DNA of 40,537 bases from a bacterium (GTDB taxonomy: Bacteria; 4484-113; JAFGCY01), in the NCBI GenBank assembly GCA_016932385.1, contig JAFGCY010000037.1, positions 1 to 40,537 of the forward strand, written 5' to 3'. The translations under genes were made by a program, and so were the position numbers. Position 1 is the first letter of the stretch; each line of letters begins with the position of its first letter. Positions 8,627 to 16,359 of this stretch are shown one piece after another. The notes beneath the pieces are model-generated. The model was not told the origin of the DNA, did not search any database, and saw nothing but the letters and a program-made list of their open reading frames with translations.

Positions 8627-8932
8627 ATGACGGTTGAAGATACAGCGAAAGCGCAAGCCGGAGCTAAAAGCGCGCTGAAGACCCTGCGCGAACGCCGCGG
8701 CGGGGTTCCGCGCGAGTTGCTGGACGCCAACAAGGAAACCGTAAAAACCCGCAAGGCCGTGATCGATGCGCTGGCCGGTGGCCCCAAAACCGCGCTGCAG
8801 ATCGCCGCGCAGACTGGCCTGCCGTCGCAAACGGTCTTCTGGCACCTGATGAGTATGAAAAAGTACGGCAAGGTCGCCGAGGGGGAGGCCGACGGCGATT
8901 ATTTCACCTACGGGCTGGTCGAGGAAAAATAA
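8627..8932 (+). CDS. winged-helix protein of the Hdr operon
   Basis: 101 residues. A charged, helical N-terminus (1-40) is followed by KTRKAVIDALAGGPKTALQIAAQTGLPSQTVFWHLMSMKKYGKVAEGE, a clear helix-turn-helix and wing of the ArsR/MarR-like fold. There are no cysteines, so it is not an iron-sulfur protein. It lies 16 nt after the long hdrA and closes the operon before a strong hairpin at 9094. It may be an autoregulator of the operon, or a small non-DNA-binding partner of the Hdr proteins; the sequence does not decide. Confidence 0.8.
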   Translation: MTVEDTAKAQAGAKSALKTLRERRGGVPRELLDANKETVKTRKAVIDALAGGPKTALQIAAQTGLPSQTVFWHLMSMKKYGKVAEGEADGDYFTYGLVEEK

Positions 8933-9093
8933 ATTATGCAGTAGCGTAACCGCCCCTGGTTGCGCGAAGCAGTTTAATTTCAAAATGCCAGTATCAGCGC
9001 GTTCGCTGATGGACATCCGCGCAATCCCAGCCTGACCCGCCAAGCCGTCGTCACCCGACCGGCCGGCGAGCTGGATACCTGTAAATATAGCAA

Positions 9094-9125
9094 GGGCGCA
9101 CTGGCGCGTGCGCCCCTATTTCTTT
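9094..9125. terminator. hairpin closing the Hdr operon, possibly bidirectional
   Basis: GGGCGCAC (9094-9101) pairs with GTGCGCCC (9108-9115) over a 6-nt loop, followed by CTATTTCTTT. It lies between the plus-strand operon and the convergent AraC gene. Confidence 0.75.
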
Positions 9126-9147
9126 ATGCTTACGCTTACATGGATAG

Positions 9148-10038
9148 CTATTTAAGTGGAACGCAGATATCGGTGATCAGCTTGTCCTCCGGCGTTTTTT
9201 GAGGATTGTTACGGTAGATTTCCATGCACGGCGCATCGGCGGGCTCGCGGCCACTGTCCGGCAGCCATTCCGAATACACGTACTTGTAGCGCTCCAGCAG
9301 GCCGGTATAGGGACCGGTATGCCTGAGCACGGCAAACTCGCCGGCGGGAATCTCCTTGATCTTGATATCGCCGTCGCCGGTGAAGTCCGCGCCGACAGTC
9401 ATGCAAGCGTCCAGGCGGATCTGGTCCGGTGCCGTGGTCTGCGGATCGTCGTAGCACAGGCTTAAAAACAACGTGCCCGGCCGGCACATCTCCATCAGTT
9501 GCTTCGATCCGCACAACTTAACCCAGGCCGGTGTACACTCGATGTAGGGCCCGATGTGGCTCACATACGCCACGTTATACGGCCCCAGTTTTTCGATCTT
9601 AACTTCCATATGCACTCCCGTTAAGCGGATTACCTTTGGTCGGAAAACAAATTCCGGCGCGCCTTCCGTAATCGATCGATCGAAATGATGGTGCCGGTAG
9701 GTGGCCGGCGGCATCCCGTAGCGATCGCGAAACGCCCGGGAGAACGCCTCCGGTGACTCGTACCCGGCGGACAGAGCCGCCTCGCCCACGCGCGCCTCGC
9801 CTCGGGTCAGCAATGCCGCCGCGCGCTCCAGGCGCAAGCGCCGCAGGTACTCGGCGGGAGTCTCGCCGACCATCGCGATGAAGATGCGATGGAAGTGGTA
9901 TTGCGAGAGGCAAGCTACGTCGGCCAGTCCGTTCAGCGACAGTGCTTCGTCCATATGCTCGTGGATAAACTCCTGCACGCGGATGATGCGCGCTTCGTAA
10001 TCCTCCCGGGTCGCCTGTCGTACCGGCTGATCCATCAT
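9148..10038 (-). CDS. AraC-family regulator with GyrI-like effector domain
   Basis: 296 residues from the ATG at 10038. Residues about 15-110 hold the double HTH of AraC/XylS proteins (SLNGLADVACLSQYHFHRIF, then VGEAALSAGYESPEAFSRAF and YGMPPATYR). The C-terminal 160 residues (VKIEKLGPYNVAYVSHIGPY, IPAGEFAVLRHTGPYTGLLE, PCMEIYRNNP) are a GyrI-like/SOUL-type small-molecule binding domain, as in Rob and BmrR-like multidrug regulators. Start chosen at 10038: TATGCT ends 6 nt upstream and no Shine-Dalgarno is present (leaderless type). The frame extends to 10068 and a second ATG lies at 10035. It faces away from the lipoprotein at 10191; its ligand and targets are unknown. Confidence 0.9.
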   Translation of the reverse strand: MMDQPVRQATREDYEARIIRVQEFIHEHMDEALSLNGLADVACLSQYHFHRIFIAMVGETPAEYLRRLRLERAAALLTRGEARVGEAALSAGYESPEAFSRAFRDRYGMPPATYRHHHFDRSITEGAPEFVFRPKVIRLTGVHMEVKIEKLGPYNVAYVSHIGPYIECTPAWVKLCGSKQLMEMCRPGTLFLSLCYDDPQTTAPDQIRLDACMTVGADFTGDGDIKIKEIPAGEFAVLRHTGPYTGLLERYKYVYSEWLPDSGREPADAPCMEIYRNNPQKTPEDKLITDICVPLK

Positions 10039-10044
10039 GCCCGA

Positions 10045-10050
10045 AGCATA
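10045..10050 (-). promoter_or_regulatory. -10 element of the AraC-type gene (leaderless)
   Basis: TATGCT on the minus strand, 6 nt before the ATG at 10038. Confidence 0.5.
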
Positions 10051-10149
10051 CCCGATACACGCGGCCAAAGCCTGACCGATCTTGCGAAAACCAACTTGCA
10101 GTTCCGGTAATCCCCGCTGAGCTCAACTCTAATTTCGACGATTTGAAAC

Positions 10150-10155
10150 TATAAT
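10150..10155 (+). promoter_or_regulatory. -10 element of the dockerin-like lipoprotein gene
   Basis: A perfect TATAAT in an AT-rich stretch, 35 nt before the GTG at 10191. A GGGAGG Shine-Dalgarno lies at 10177-10182. No good -35 is seen. Confidence 0.5.
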
Positions 10156-10190
10156 ATTGAGCATTAATCAGCCATAGGGAGGATTGTGCT

Positions 10191-12065
10191 GTGTTACGGG
10201 TTTCTTGGCTTTGCGCGGCTTGCCGCGTGCTGACAGTACTTATCGTCGCTGTTTTCACCGCGTGCGCTTCGACCTCAACTCTGCCCGTGGATACCCATTC
10301 CGCTGGACCGGACCAGGATCTACTCGCGGCCCTGGCTGAACTCGACGCCCAGCCCGTACCCGCGGGTGTCGACAGCGACGTCTACGACCAGCTCAAGGCG
10401 GAGTTCACCCGCGTGATGATGGAGTTGTATCCCGACGGCAAGCTCCCCGCCGCCTGTCCGCCGGCTGACGAGAGCTGCTGCTCCGTGACCGTCCTGGACT
10501 GCGACAACGAGCTCAGCTGGTACATGGAAAACCCCGGCGATTACAACCAGGACGGCCTGGTCAGCGTCAACGACCTGACGCCGCTGGGCTTCTATTTCAA
10601 CCAGGCCGGGCCCTTTGCCCCGGATTCGGCTCAGAGCGTGGTGGACGGCAACCATGACGGCCTGATCGCCGTCAGCGACATCACCCCGATCGGGCAAAAC
10701 TTCGGCAACCAGATCACGACTTACAACGTTTACGCCAGCGACGATCTGGCCGACCACCCGCGCAGCACCTCGGCCAAGTCCGCTTCGGCAGCCACGCTGC
10801 TGGGCTCGGTCAACGTAGCGGATGTGACGGCCGCGGCCGGCGAACGCAAGCGTTTCAGCTTCGATGCCTCTGCCGTGACCGAGCAAAACCTCTGGGTAGC
10901 GGGCAGCGACGGCACAGCCGAGGGGGTCGCCAGCACCGTCGCCAACGGGCGCTGGCATACCGTCGACAACATCCTGCCCACAGGCGTAACGGGTAAGCGC
11001 GCTTCGATCGTCATCCTCGACGACGGCCGCCTGGCGGTGGCGTTCTTCGATCCCGAGCACCTTTCCATCCAGTACATGGAATCGCTGGACGCCGCTGGCG
11101 GCTCCTGGGAAGATCCGATCACGATCGCCACCAATGTCCAGCCCAACAACTTCCCGAAGCTGGCAACGGGCCAGTACGGCATGTATATCGGCTATTTTGC
11201 CGCGGGAGTCTTCATGGTCTCACAATCCGCCGAACCCGAGCACGCCAGTTGGACCAGCTACGAGCTGACCGCCATGGGCGGCGCCGGTGGTGGTGGTGGA
11301 AAACTGGTCTCGGATCCCCAGGATCCTGTGTTCAGCTGGGTTGGTGCCTTCGGCGATCATGCCCATGGCCTGTTTATCGTGGACAACAAGCTGTACCACA
11401 TGGGCTGCGTCGGTATTGGCGTCGTCTACACCGGCACGAACATGAGCGGTATGCAGGTCTCGGTCGATGAAGACCTGGGAATCATCACCGTCTCCTTCAT
11501 CGATAACGGGTGGCTGATGGTCGGCTGCTGGGTCGAAGACCTGGGCTGGGCCTTCCATAACACTTTTCAATACTCCAACCCGGACACATACTGGGACTAT
11601 TCGACCCCCAGCGTGATGACCAACGCGATTGTCGGTACGGCGCACGCGGGCGAGGACAACCAGTTCGATTTCACTTACTATCCGACCGGCCAGCAACAGG
11701 ACTACCAGACCGTCAGTCTAGGCTCGCTGGAAGGCACTGACCCGACGTTTAAGATAGTCCACACCGGTGACGAGGAAAACTCGCAGTCCAGCGAGCTGAT
11801 CAGCCCGCGTTTCAGCCCGATCACCTGGTTGGTCGATGACACGCGCTTTAAATGCTTAGCCCGTGGAGCACGCTATGTGGACAAATCGATGTCCACCGAT
11901 GCCCAGCTGTTCGCCGCCAGCATGGCCGCCACGCAGGAACTGGACGAGTACGAGTCGCGGATCGAAGCCGAGACTGCGTATCGGAACGGCAGCCAACAGA
12001 CGGCCGCAGTGTTTTCGTTGCAGCAAGATCAGGAATACCAGGTGGGAATAAGCGTTTATTACTGA
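10191..12065 (+). CDS. secreted lipoprotein with dockerin-like repeat pair
   Basis: 624 residues. Signal peptide with lipobox VFTAC (lipidated Cys25). Two dockerin-type calcium loops, DYNQDGLVSVND (117-128) and DGNHDGLIAVSD (152-163), are each followed by a helix (LTPLGFYFN, ITPIGQNFG). This is the dockerin type I layout, here internal rather than C-terminal. The remaining 450 residues are beta-rich and repetitive, with phrases like GRLAVAFFDPEHLSIQYMES and ITVSFIDNGWLMVGCW. These suggest a beta-propeller of the sialidase/BNR-like kind, but no Asp-box is clear. Start is GTG with GGGAGG 8 nt upstream. It sits in the outer membrane or periplasm. It may bind a cohesin-like protein such as the one at 16804. 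Function unknown. Confidence 0.82.
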   Translation: MLRVSWLCAACRVLTVLIVAVFTACASTSTLPVDTHSAGPDQDLLAALAELDAQPVPAGVDSDVYDQLKAEFTRVMMELYPDGKLPAACPPADESCCSVTVLDCDNELSWYMENPGDYNQDGLVSVNDLTPLGFYFNQAGPFAPDSAQSVVDGNHDGLIAVSDITPIGQNFGNQITTYNVYASDDLADHPRSTSAKSASAATLLGSVNVADVTAAAGERKRFSFDASAVTEQNLWVAGSDGTAEGVASTVANGRWHTVDNILPTGVTGKRASIVILDDGRLAVAFFDPEHLSIQYMESLDAAGGSWEDPITIATNVQPNNFPKLATGQYGMYIGYFAAGVFMVSQSAEPEHASWTSYELTAMGGAGGGGGKLVSDPQDPVFSWVGAFGDHAHGLFIVDNKLYHMGCVGIGVVYTGTNMSGMQVSVDEDLGIITVSFIDNGWLMVGCWVEDLGWAFHNTFQYSNPDTYWDYSTPSVMTNAIVGTAHAGEDNQFDFTYYPTGQQQDYQTVSLGSLEGTDPTFKIVHTGDEENSQSSELISPRFSPITWLVDDTRFKCLARGARYVDKSMSTDAQLFAASMAATQELDEYESRIEAETAYRNGSQQTAAVFSLQQDQEYQVGISVYY

Positions 12066-12106
12066 TCGTCCACGTCAAGTTGTCAACGGGCCGGTAACCG
12101 TTTCGT

Positions 12107-12439
12107 TCAGCGCAGGTCGCCGTTCTGCTTGGCCTGGTCGTTCTTGCTCTCCTGCTCCTCTAGTTCTAGCATCACGACGTCGGTCAGCAACTCGACCAGC
12201 ATCGGCCGCGGATCGCGCGTGTTGCGCAGTTCCTCCAGCTTGTAGATGTCGATCTTGTCTTTGAACTCGGTGGTCTTGGCCAGCTTGTCCCAGACGTTCA
12301 AGAGCGCCAGGGTCAGCAGGTCCACGCGCGAGCGCAGACGTTCGGTCTGTTTACGGTATTCATCCGCCAACCGACGCTGCGTGGCTGATTCCACGCGCAG
12401 GTCGAGCAACTCACGTACGCGTCCGCCGCGGCGATTCAT
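12107..12439 (-). CDS. small coiled-coil protein
   Basis: 110 residues from the ATG at 12439; a GTG directly before it (12442) is an equal alternative. Charged and almost wholly helical (RELLDLRVESATQRRLADEY, DLLTLALLNVWDKLAK, then a Glu/Lys-rich tail). No cysteine, signal or membrane segment, and no family recognised. A GGGG stretch near -7 may serve as Shine-Dalgarno. The upstream leader holds a perfect hairpin, GGTCCGG-TTAG-CCGGACC, at 12466-12483. Confidence 0.6.
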   Translation of the reverse strand: MNRRGGRVRELLDLRVESATQRRLADEYRKQTERLRSRVDLLTLALLNVWDKLAKTTEFKDKIDIYKLEELRNTRDPRPMLVELLTDVVMLELEEQESKNDQAKQNGDLR

Positions 12440-12465
12440 CACGTCCCCGTTACGAGCAAAACTGG

Positions 12466-12483
12466 TCCGGTTAGCCGGACCGG
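12466..12483. promoter_or_regulatory. hairpin upstream of the coiled-coil gene
   Basis: GGTCCGG and CCGGACC form a 7-bp stem with a 4-nt loop, 27 nt before the start of the minus-strand gene at 12439. It could be a leader hairpin or the end of an upstream transcript. Confidence 0.4.
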
Positions 12484-12627
12484 CAGCTCTCTACCAGTAA
12501 ATGTAACATAATCACGCCTGCACCTGCATTCAATATACGCCGATTTAACGCTCCGGTATTTGCGCTTGCCGCCGACCGAATCCCGCTAAATTTCCCTTAA
12601 GCATCCCCCAAGCAGCGGCTGGTTCGT

Positions 12628-12773
12628 TACAATGAAGTGAGTGTACGGTCTTAGGAGGTGCTGATGGTAAACGCTCCTAAAATTTCCTTACACAACAAGC
12701 TTTAATAAGCTTTAATGCTCCGTACCGCGGAGCGCCGAAAGGCGAATATTGAGGCCCCGCTTTGCCGGGGCCT
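12628..12773 (+). ncRNA. candidate structured small RNA with 13-codon ORF
   Basis: A TACAAT (-10-like) lies at 12628-12633. TTAGGAG (12651-12657) pairs with CTCCTAA (12674-12680), placing a strong GGAGG Shine-Dalgarno and the ATG (12664) in one hairpin. The ORF is 13 codons (12664-12705, MVNAPKISLHNKL). Four more hairpins follow: AAGCTT/AAGCTT; GCTCCG/CGGAGC (12717-12733); CGCC-GAAA-GGCG with a GNRA tetraloop (12733-12744); and AGGCCCCG/CGGGGCCT (12752-12773), a terminator-grade stem. The compact series suggests an RNA regulator or a regulated leader peptide. No gene on the plus strand follows. The rest of the gap 12443-12789 shows nothing clear. Confidence 0.45.
12752..12773. terminator. strong hairpin between small RNA and EamA gene
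   Basis: 8-bp perfect GC stem with loop CTTTGC. It has no T-run but sits between convergent transcripts. Confidence 0.6.
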
Positions 12774-12789
12774 ACTCTATGAAGCCCTC

Positions 12790-13728
12790 CTAGATCAATA
12801 GCAAGGCCGCTCCCCCAACAACCATCGCCGCCGGCAGCCAGCGCGCGCGCACCGGCTCATTGAACCACAGGCCGCCCAGCGCAATCGCGATGAACACACC
12901 CAGTTGCGTCACCGGCTCGACTACCGAGGGCGGAAACCAGCTCAAGCTGTACAGGCCCATGATGAAAGCGCCCTGCCCGGCCAGGGTCAACACCAGTGCC
13001 GTCGCCGGCCGCCGCCGGATAATCCGCGTCAGCTCCGCTAATCCGCCGGAATTTTGCCTCGCGCTCAGCACACCGAGGATGGCCAGGCCGATCAGCACCG
13101 TCGGCGCGTTGACTACCAGCGCATAGAGCACGGGCGGCGCGGCCGATCCCAGATGCGCGTCCACCAGAGTTTTGTCGAAGAAACGGGCACCGGCTACGCC
13201 GAGGGCATTTAGCAGCATCAGACCGGCACCGGGCTGCTTAAACAGCCAAACAGGATTGAGTTTGCGCCAATTCCATCGCGCCGGCGCCTGGCCAGCCGCC
13301 CCCTGGCCCGGGTTGAGGAAAATCACGCCGAGGCTGACCAGCAGGATGCCCAGGACCGGCAGCGGCCCCAGTCGCGCATAACCCGCCAGGGTGTCGAAGA
13401 CGTACATCAGTACGAAGGCCGTGGCGAACAATGGCGTCAGCAGGCTGACTTCGCCGACCTGCATCGCGCGGATGAAGGTGAAGAAGCTCAGCGCGTTACA
13501 CAGCGCCGGCACCAGTGCCAGTCCCAGCCAATGGTAGTCGCCGCCGAACTGCTCCGGCCGGCTGAGCACCTGTCCGCCGATGAGCAATAGGAAGAGCAAC
13601 TCGCCCAGTCCGACGTAGACCGTCACCACCGCGATCGGGTTGAAGCCCTGCCCCAGCCGCTTGACCAGCGGGCGTTCCAACCCCATGCCGATCACGCGCA
13701 AGCCGAGGAACAGCAAGCCTAGGTGCAT
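12790..13728 (-). CDS. EamA/DMT-family transporter
   Basis: 312 residues with about ten hydrophobic helices in two repeated halves, the EamA (DMT superfamily) layout. Half one includes NPIAVVTVYVGLGELLFLLL and ALVPALCNALSFFTFIRAMQVGEVSLLTPLFATAFV. Half two includes QGAFIMGLYSLSWFPPSVVEPVTQLGVFIAIALGGLWFNEPV. Inner membrane, metabolite or drug transport, substrate unknown. The ATG at 13728 lies 9 bp past the DUF190 stop, so it is the third gene of the crcB operon. Confidence 0.88.
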   Translation of the reverse strand: MHLGLLFLGLRVIGMGLERPLVKRLGQGFNPIAVVTVYVGLGELLFLLLIGGQVLSRPEQFGGDYHWLGLALVPALCNALSFFTFIRAMQVGEVSLLTPLFATAFVLMYVFDTLAGYARLGPLPVLGILLVSLGVIFLNPGQGAAGQAPARWNWRKLNPVWLFKQPGAGLMLLNALGVAGARFFDKTLVDAHLGSAAPPVLYALVVNAPTVLIGLAILGVLSARQNSGGLAELTRIIRRRPATALVLTLAGQGAFIMGLYSLSWFPPSVVEPVTQLGVFIAIALGGLWFNEPVRARWLPAAMVVGGAALLLI

Positions 13729-13737
13729 GGCGATGCC

Positions 13738-14088
13738 CTACTGGCCCTGTCTGGTTTTCGGCGCGTAGCGCAGCACGGCGACGCGCTCCATCGTGACCAG
13801 TCCTTCGCCGATCATCTCGTCGAGCTTGGGCAGCACCGCGTCGATCCGTTCCCGCGAATCGACCACCTCGATTACCACCGGCAGGCTCTCGCTGAGCCTG
13901 AGCAGGTTCGCCGTGTGCAAGATCGAATTAGCGCCGTAGCCCATCACGCCGCGCAGCACGGTACAGCCGGCGATCTTCTCTTTTCTGAGCATCTCGACGA
14001 TCGCGCGGTACAGGGGCTGGCCATGCCAGCGGTCACTCTCGCCGATGAAAATTCTCAGCAGCGTGTGTTCGCCTTCCAGCCTGTCCAT
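13738..14088 (-). CDS. DUF190 PII-like protein linked to CrcB
   Basis: 116 residues. LLRIFIGESDRWHGQPLYRAIVEMLRKEKIAGCTVLRGVMGYG followed by SESLPVVIEVVDSRERIDAVLPKLDEM is the DUF190 signature, a PII-like fold often encoded beside CrcB. Start is the ATG at 14088, which overlaps the CrcB stop as TGATG, so translation is coupled. A longer upstream frame is antisense-like and rejected. Likely a cytoplasmic nucleotide-sensing partner or regulator of fluoride export; role inferred from neighbourhood. Confidence 0.9.
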   Translation of the reverse strand: MDRLEGEHTLLRIFIGESDRWHGQPLYRAIVEMLRKEKIAGCTVLRGVMGYGANSILHTANLLRLSESLPVVIEVVDSRERIDAVLPKLDEMIGEGLVTMERVAVLRYAPKTRQGQ

Positions 14089-14474
14089 CAGGCACCTCCC
14101 GTTAACAGCCGTCCCAGCATGAATCCAGCATAGACCATCGCCAGCCCCAGCACAACATTGGCGCCGATATTCCCCAGGGCGTAGGCCCAGGCGCCGTCCT
14201 GGATGAAGCGCAGCGTTTCGTAGCCGAAGGTGCTGAACGTGGTGAAAGCGCCGCAGAAGCCGATCGCCAGCGGTGCGCGGTAAGCCCGGGGTACGGCGGC
14301 GCTTTCCAGCACGGCGTGCATCAGCAGGCCCAGCAGCAGGCAACCGAGCAGGTTGACGACGAGCGTACCCCAGGCGAAGCGCTCGCCCAGCAGGCGGTGG
14401 CTCAGCCCGGACAGTCCGTAGCGTGCCAGCGTACCCAGCGCGCCGGCGACGGCAATGGCGATCAGGTTCTGCAT
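14088..14474 (-). CDS. crcB: CrcB/Fluc fluoride channel
   Basis: 128 residues with four membrane helices, the normal Fluc size. Family motifs: GALGTLARYGLS near the start, GTLVVNLLGCLLLGLL in helix 2, and GFCGAFTTFSTFGYE with the phenylalanine box and Na+/fluoride-pore polar track in helix 3. It works as a dual-topology dimer exporting fluoride. A single copy suggests a homodimer. TATAAT ends 8 nt before the ATG and there is no Shine-Dalgarno. That leaves no room for a fluoride riboswitch in the 38 bp before the upstream gene. Confidence 0.95.
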   Translation of the reverse strand: MQNLIAIAVAGALGTLARYGLSGLSHRLLGERFAWGTLVVNLLGCLLLGLLMHAVLESAAVPRAYRAPLAIGFCGAFTTFSTFGYETLRFIQDGAWAYALGNIGANVVLGLAMVYAGFMLGRLLTGGA

Positions 14475-14482
14475 CGGCGCGT

Positions 14483-14488
14483 ATTATA
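14483..14488 (-). promoter_or_regulatory. -10 element of the crcB operon (leaderless)
   Basis: TATAAT on the minus strand, 8 nt before the crcB ATG, within the 38-bp gap to the gene upstream. Confidence 0.55.
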
Positions 14489-14512
14489 CGGCGGCGCCCG
14501 ATTTTCTTCTGT

Positions 14513-15337
14513 TCAGGCCGACTCGACGACCTGCCGGTAGCGTTCCAGTTGCGCCCGCCACTCGCGCTCGCGGCGCGGCCGGTCGCGGGTGAGCCAGACC
14601 GTCGCCCCGAAGAAGAAAATCGCGAACAGCGGCACGACGGTGAAGTGCATGATGTTGACGCCGCCGGCGTTCTGAAACGCCTCGGCTTCCGGATTGACGA
14701 TCGCCAGGACGAACAAGCCAGTGCACAATAGCCCCATCAGCGGCAGCAGGAGCAGCACCCACCAGGGTACGGCCATTCCGTATTTCAGCACCGCCAGCGC
14801 CAGCTCGGAATCGAGGCCGAAGCGCCGCTCCAGGAAATAGCGGATCGGGCTGCCCGGTTGTTCCTGTTCCTTGTTGAGCCGCGCCGAGGCCTGCGCCAGT
14901 CCGCTCAGCAGCCCAAGGTTCGCCAGCGAACCGTACGGATTGGCCAGCACTTCCTGCGTCTGCGCGACCAGCTCAGTTACATTCAGCTCTTCTGCCAGCG
15001 CGTTGCGCTCGTCCTCGGGCAGGCGGACCAGTTCGTGCAGCCAACCGTTGCCGTTGATATAACCGGACCAGGAAGCGCCGAACTTTGGAAACTGCTTGAG
15101 AATCACCCGGGCCACGGCTTGCCGCGCGGCGGTCTCTTCATGGCCTTGCGCCCGCAGTGCCTCAAGCGCGCTGTCCACGCTGTAGCCGGTGTAGATCCGC
15201 TCGCGGCGCGAGCTGTGAGCGCTGCTGCTGCCGAAGCTGAGCCGGATCGGAGCCCGGCCGCCCATCACGTCCGGCAGCAGGCGGCGGCTTTGTTTCAGTG
15301 CCCGCCAAGCGGCGCGATCGATCTGCTCGCTACCCAT
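14513..15337 (-). CDS. two-TM hypothetical protein
   Basis: 274 residues from ATG 15337 (GTG at 15340 also possible). The N-terminal 175 residues are soluble and helical (DSALEALRAQGHEETAARQAVARVILKQF, LPEDERNALAEELNV). Two membrane helices follow, near residues 193-217 (WWVLLLLPLMGLLCTGLFVLAI) and 230-250 (HFTVVPLFAIFFFGATVWL), and then a basic Arg-rich tail. Not recognised. The TATGAT at 15346-15351 ends 5 nt before the GTG and 8 nt before the ATG. It could form an operon with crcB, which also has its own promoter. Confidence 0.7.
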   Translation of the reverse strand: MGSEQIDRAAWRALKQSRRLLPDVMGGRAPIRLSFGSSSAHSSRRERIYTGYSVDSALEALRAQGHEETAARQAVARVILKQFPKFGASWSGYINGNGWLHELVRLPEDERNALAEELNVTELVAQTQEVLANPYGSLANLGLLSGLAQASARLNKEQEQPGSPIRYFLERRFGLDSELALAVLKYGMAVPWWVLLLLPLMGLLCTGLFVLAIVNPEAEAFQNAGGVNIMHFTVVPLFAIFFFGATVWLTRDRPRREREWRAQLERYRQVVESA

Positions 15338-15345
15338 CACCGTAG

Positions 15346-15351
15346 ATCATA
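15346..15351 (-). promoter_or_regulatory. -10 element of the two-TM protein gene
   Basis: TATGAT on the minus strand; the start codon follows within 5-8 nt (leaderless type). Confidence 0.45.
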
Positions 15352-15363
15352 CAGCGCGCCAGC

Positions 15364-16152
15364 CTAGTCGGGGAGAGGTTCGATCGGCAACGTCGCGATC
15401 TCGAGCTCCGCTGCCAGCTCGGCGAACCAGGCCCGGGCTTCGCGGTACTTCCGCTCAAGATCCGCGCGGTCCGCAAGGAAGTACAGCTTGTTCAGCCGCG
15501 CGTTCACCTCCGCCGGCAGGTCGTAGTGCGCGTAGCGGACGCCCCAGTCGTGGCGAAACGGACTGTACTTGATCCGCAGCGCCTCGACCAGCGGGTTGAG
15601 CACGAAGCCGTGGTAGAAATGCAGCGCCGCCAGCGGGTTACCGCGGTTGAGCTCCTTTTGCACCATGTAGCCGAACATCTCGATCCGCTGGCGCACCGCC
15701 GGCCAGCGCGCGGCCAGCTTCTCCCTGAGCGCCTCGGGGTCCATATGACGCGGTTTGATCGTCCCCGTTTTATCGAAGATCACGACCGGATGCCCGTGGT
15801 GCTCGATCTCGTCGAAGTGCGGTTCGCGGCCCTCGTGTTTGAGGAACAGGTCGACCTGGTGGTACTCGCTGGCATCTTGCAGGTTGTAGAACCGCTGCGA
15901 ATGCCCGTGCCAGGCCGGCTCCGGCACGATCATCCGCCGGCTGATCGGCGAGAGCTGTGTGAGCGCTTCCTCAACGATCGTGAACGTCTCCTCGACGTGC
16001 TCCGAATCGACGTTGAGCTGCGCGTCGATGTCCGAGTACTCATCGGCGTTGCCGAAGGCCTCCGATCCGCCCAGCACGTAGGCATAGACAAACTCCAGCG
16101 GCTCGACCGCCCGCCGCACGCATTCGATGATCTGTTCACGGGTGACTTGCAT
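15364..16152 (-). CDS. nucleotidyltransferase-domain protein
   Basis: 262 residues. GGSEAFGNADEYSDIDAQLNV near residues 28-48 is a polymerase-beta-type nucleotidyltransferase signature (GS...DxD). The rest is helical (EALREKLAARWPAVRQRIEMFGYMVQKELNR, ALHFYHGFVLNPLVEALRIKY), like DUF4037/aminoglycoside adenylyltransferase-type C-terminal bundles. Cytoplasmic transfer of an NMP to a small molecule or protein is plausible; substrate unknown. Start chosen at 16152 because TATGAT ends 7 nt before it, although earlier ATGs exist at 16158, 16164 and 16197. It stands alone between a small gene and the two-TM gene. Confidence 0.82.
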   Translation of the reverse strand: MQVTREQIIECVRRAVEPLEFVYAYVLGGSEAFGNADEYSDIDAQLNVDSEHVEETFTIVEEALTQLSPISRRMIVPEPAWHGHSQRFYNLQDASEYHQVDLFLKHEGREPHFDEIEHHGHPVVIFDKTGTIKPRHMDPEALREKLAARWPAVRQRIEMFGYMVQKELNRGNPLAALHFYHGFVLNPLVEALRIKYSPFRHDWGVRYAHYDLPAEVNARLNKLYFLADRADLERKYREARAWFAELAAELEIATLPIEPLPD

Positions 16153-16159
16153 AGGCATA

Positions 16160-16165
16160 ATCATA
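16160..16165 (-). promoter_or_regulatory. -10 element of the nucleotidyltransferase gene (leaderless)
   Basis: TATGAT on the minus strand, 7 nt before the ATG at 16152. Confidence 0.45.
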
Positions 16166-16203
16166 TGGGATGCCGCCGGCCGGACATTTGTTTCCACAGT
16201 AGA

Positions 16204-16221
16204 GCAAGCCCCCGTGCTTGC
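16204..16221. repeat. GCAAGC-CCCCGT-GCTTGC palindrome, copy 1
   Basis: 6-bp arms with a C-rich loop. Related copies are at 21003-21016, 24836-24853 (opposite orientation) and 40242-40259. Confidence 0.7.
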
Positions 16222-16253
16222 GTCCCTTCCCCTGAGCCCGGACGCCCTGAAAC

Positions 16254-16319
16254 AAGTAAAAGTGAAAGTGACCTGCGACTCATCGCTGGCCCAATGGGCT
16301 TTCTCCTTTCACTTTCTAC
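16254..16319. repeat. GAAAGT/ACTTTC mini-element, copy A
   Basis: A purine-rich left arm (AAGTAAAAGTGAAAGTG, 16254-16270) and a pyrimidine-rich right arm (CTTTCTCCTTTCACTTTCTAC, 16299-16319) are inverted relative to each other around 28 nt. Two longer relatives lie at 22396-22532 and 24719-24829. Confidence 0.6.
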
Positions 16320-16359
16320 GAATACTCATCGATCGTCGCTAGACCTTCGACCTACCACC

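Noticed and set aside
14475-14512. Fluoride riboswitch before crcB
   Set aside because: Only 38 bp separate it from the upstream gene and the transcript appears leaderless.
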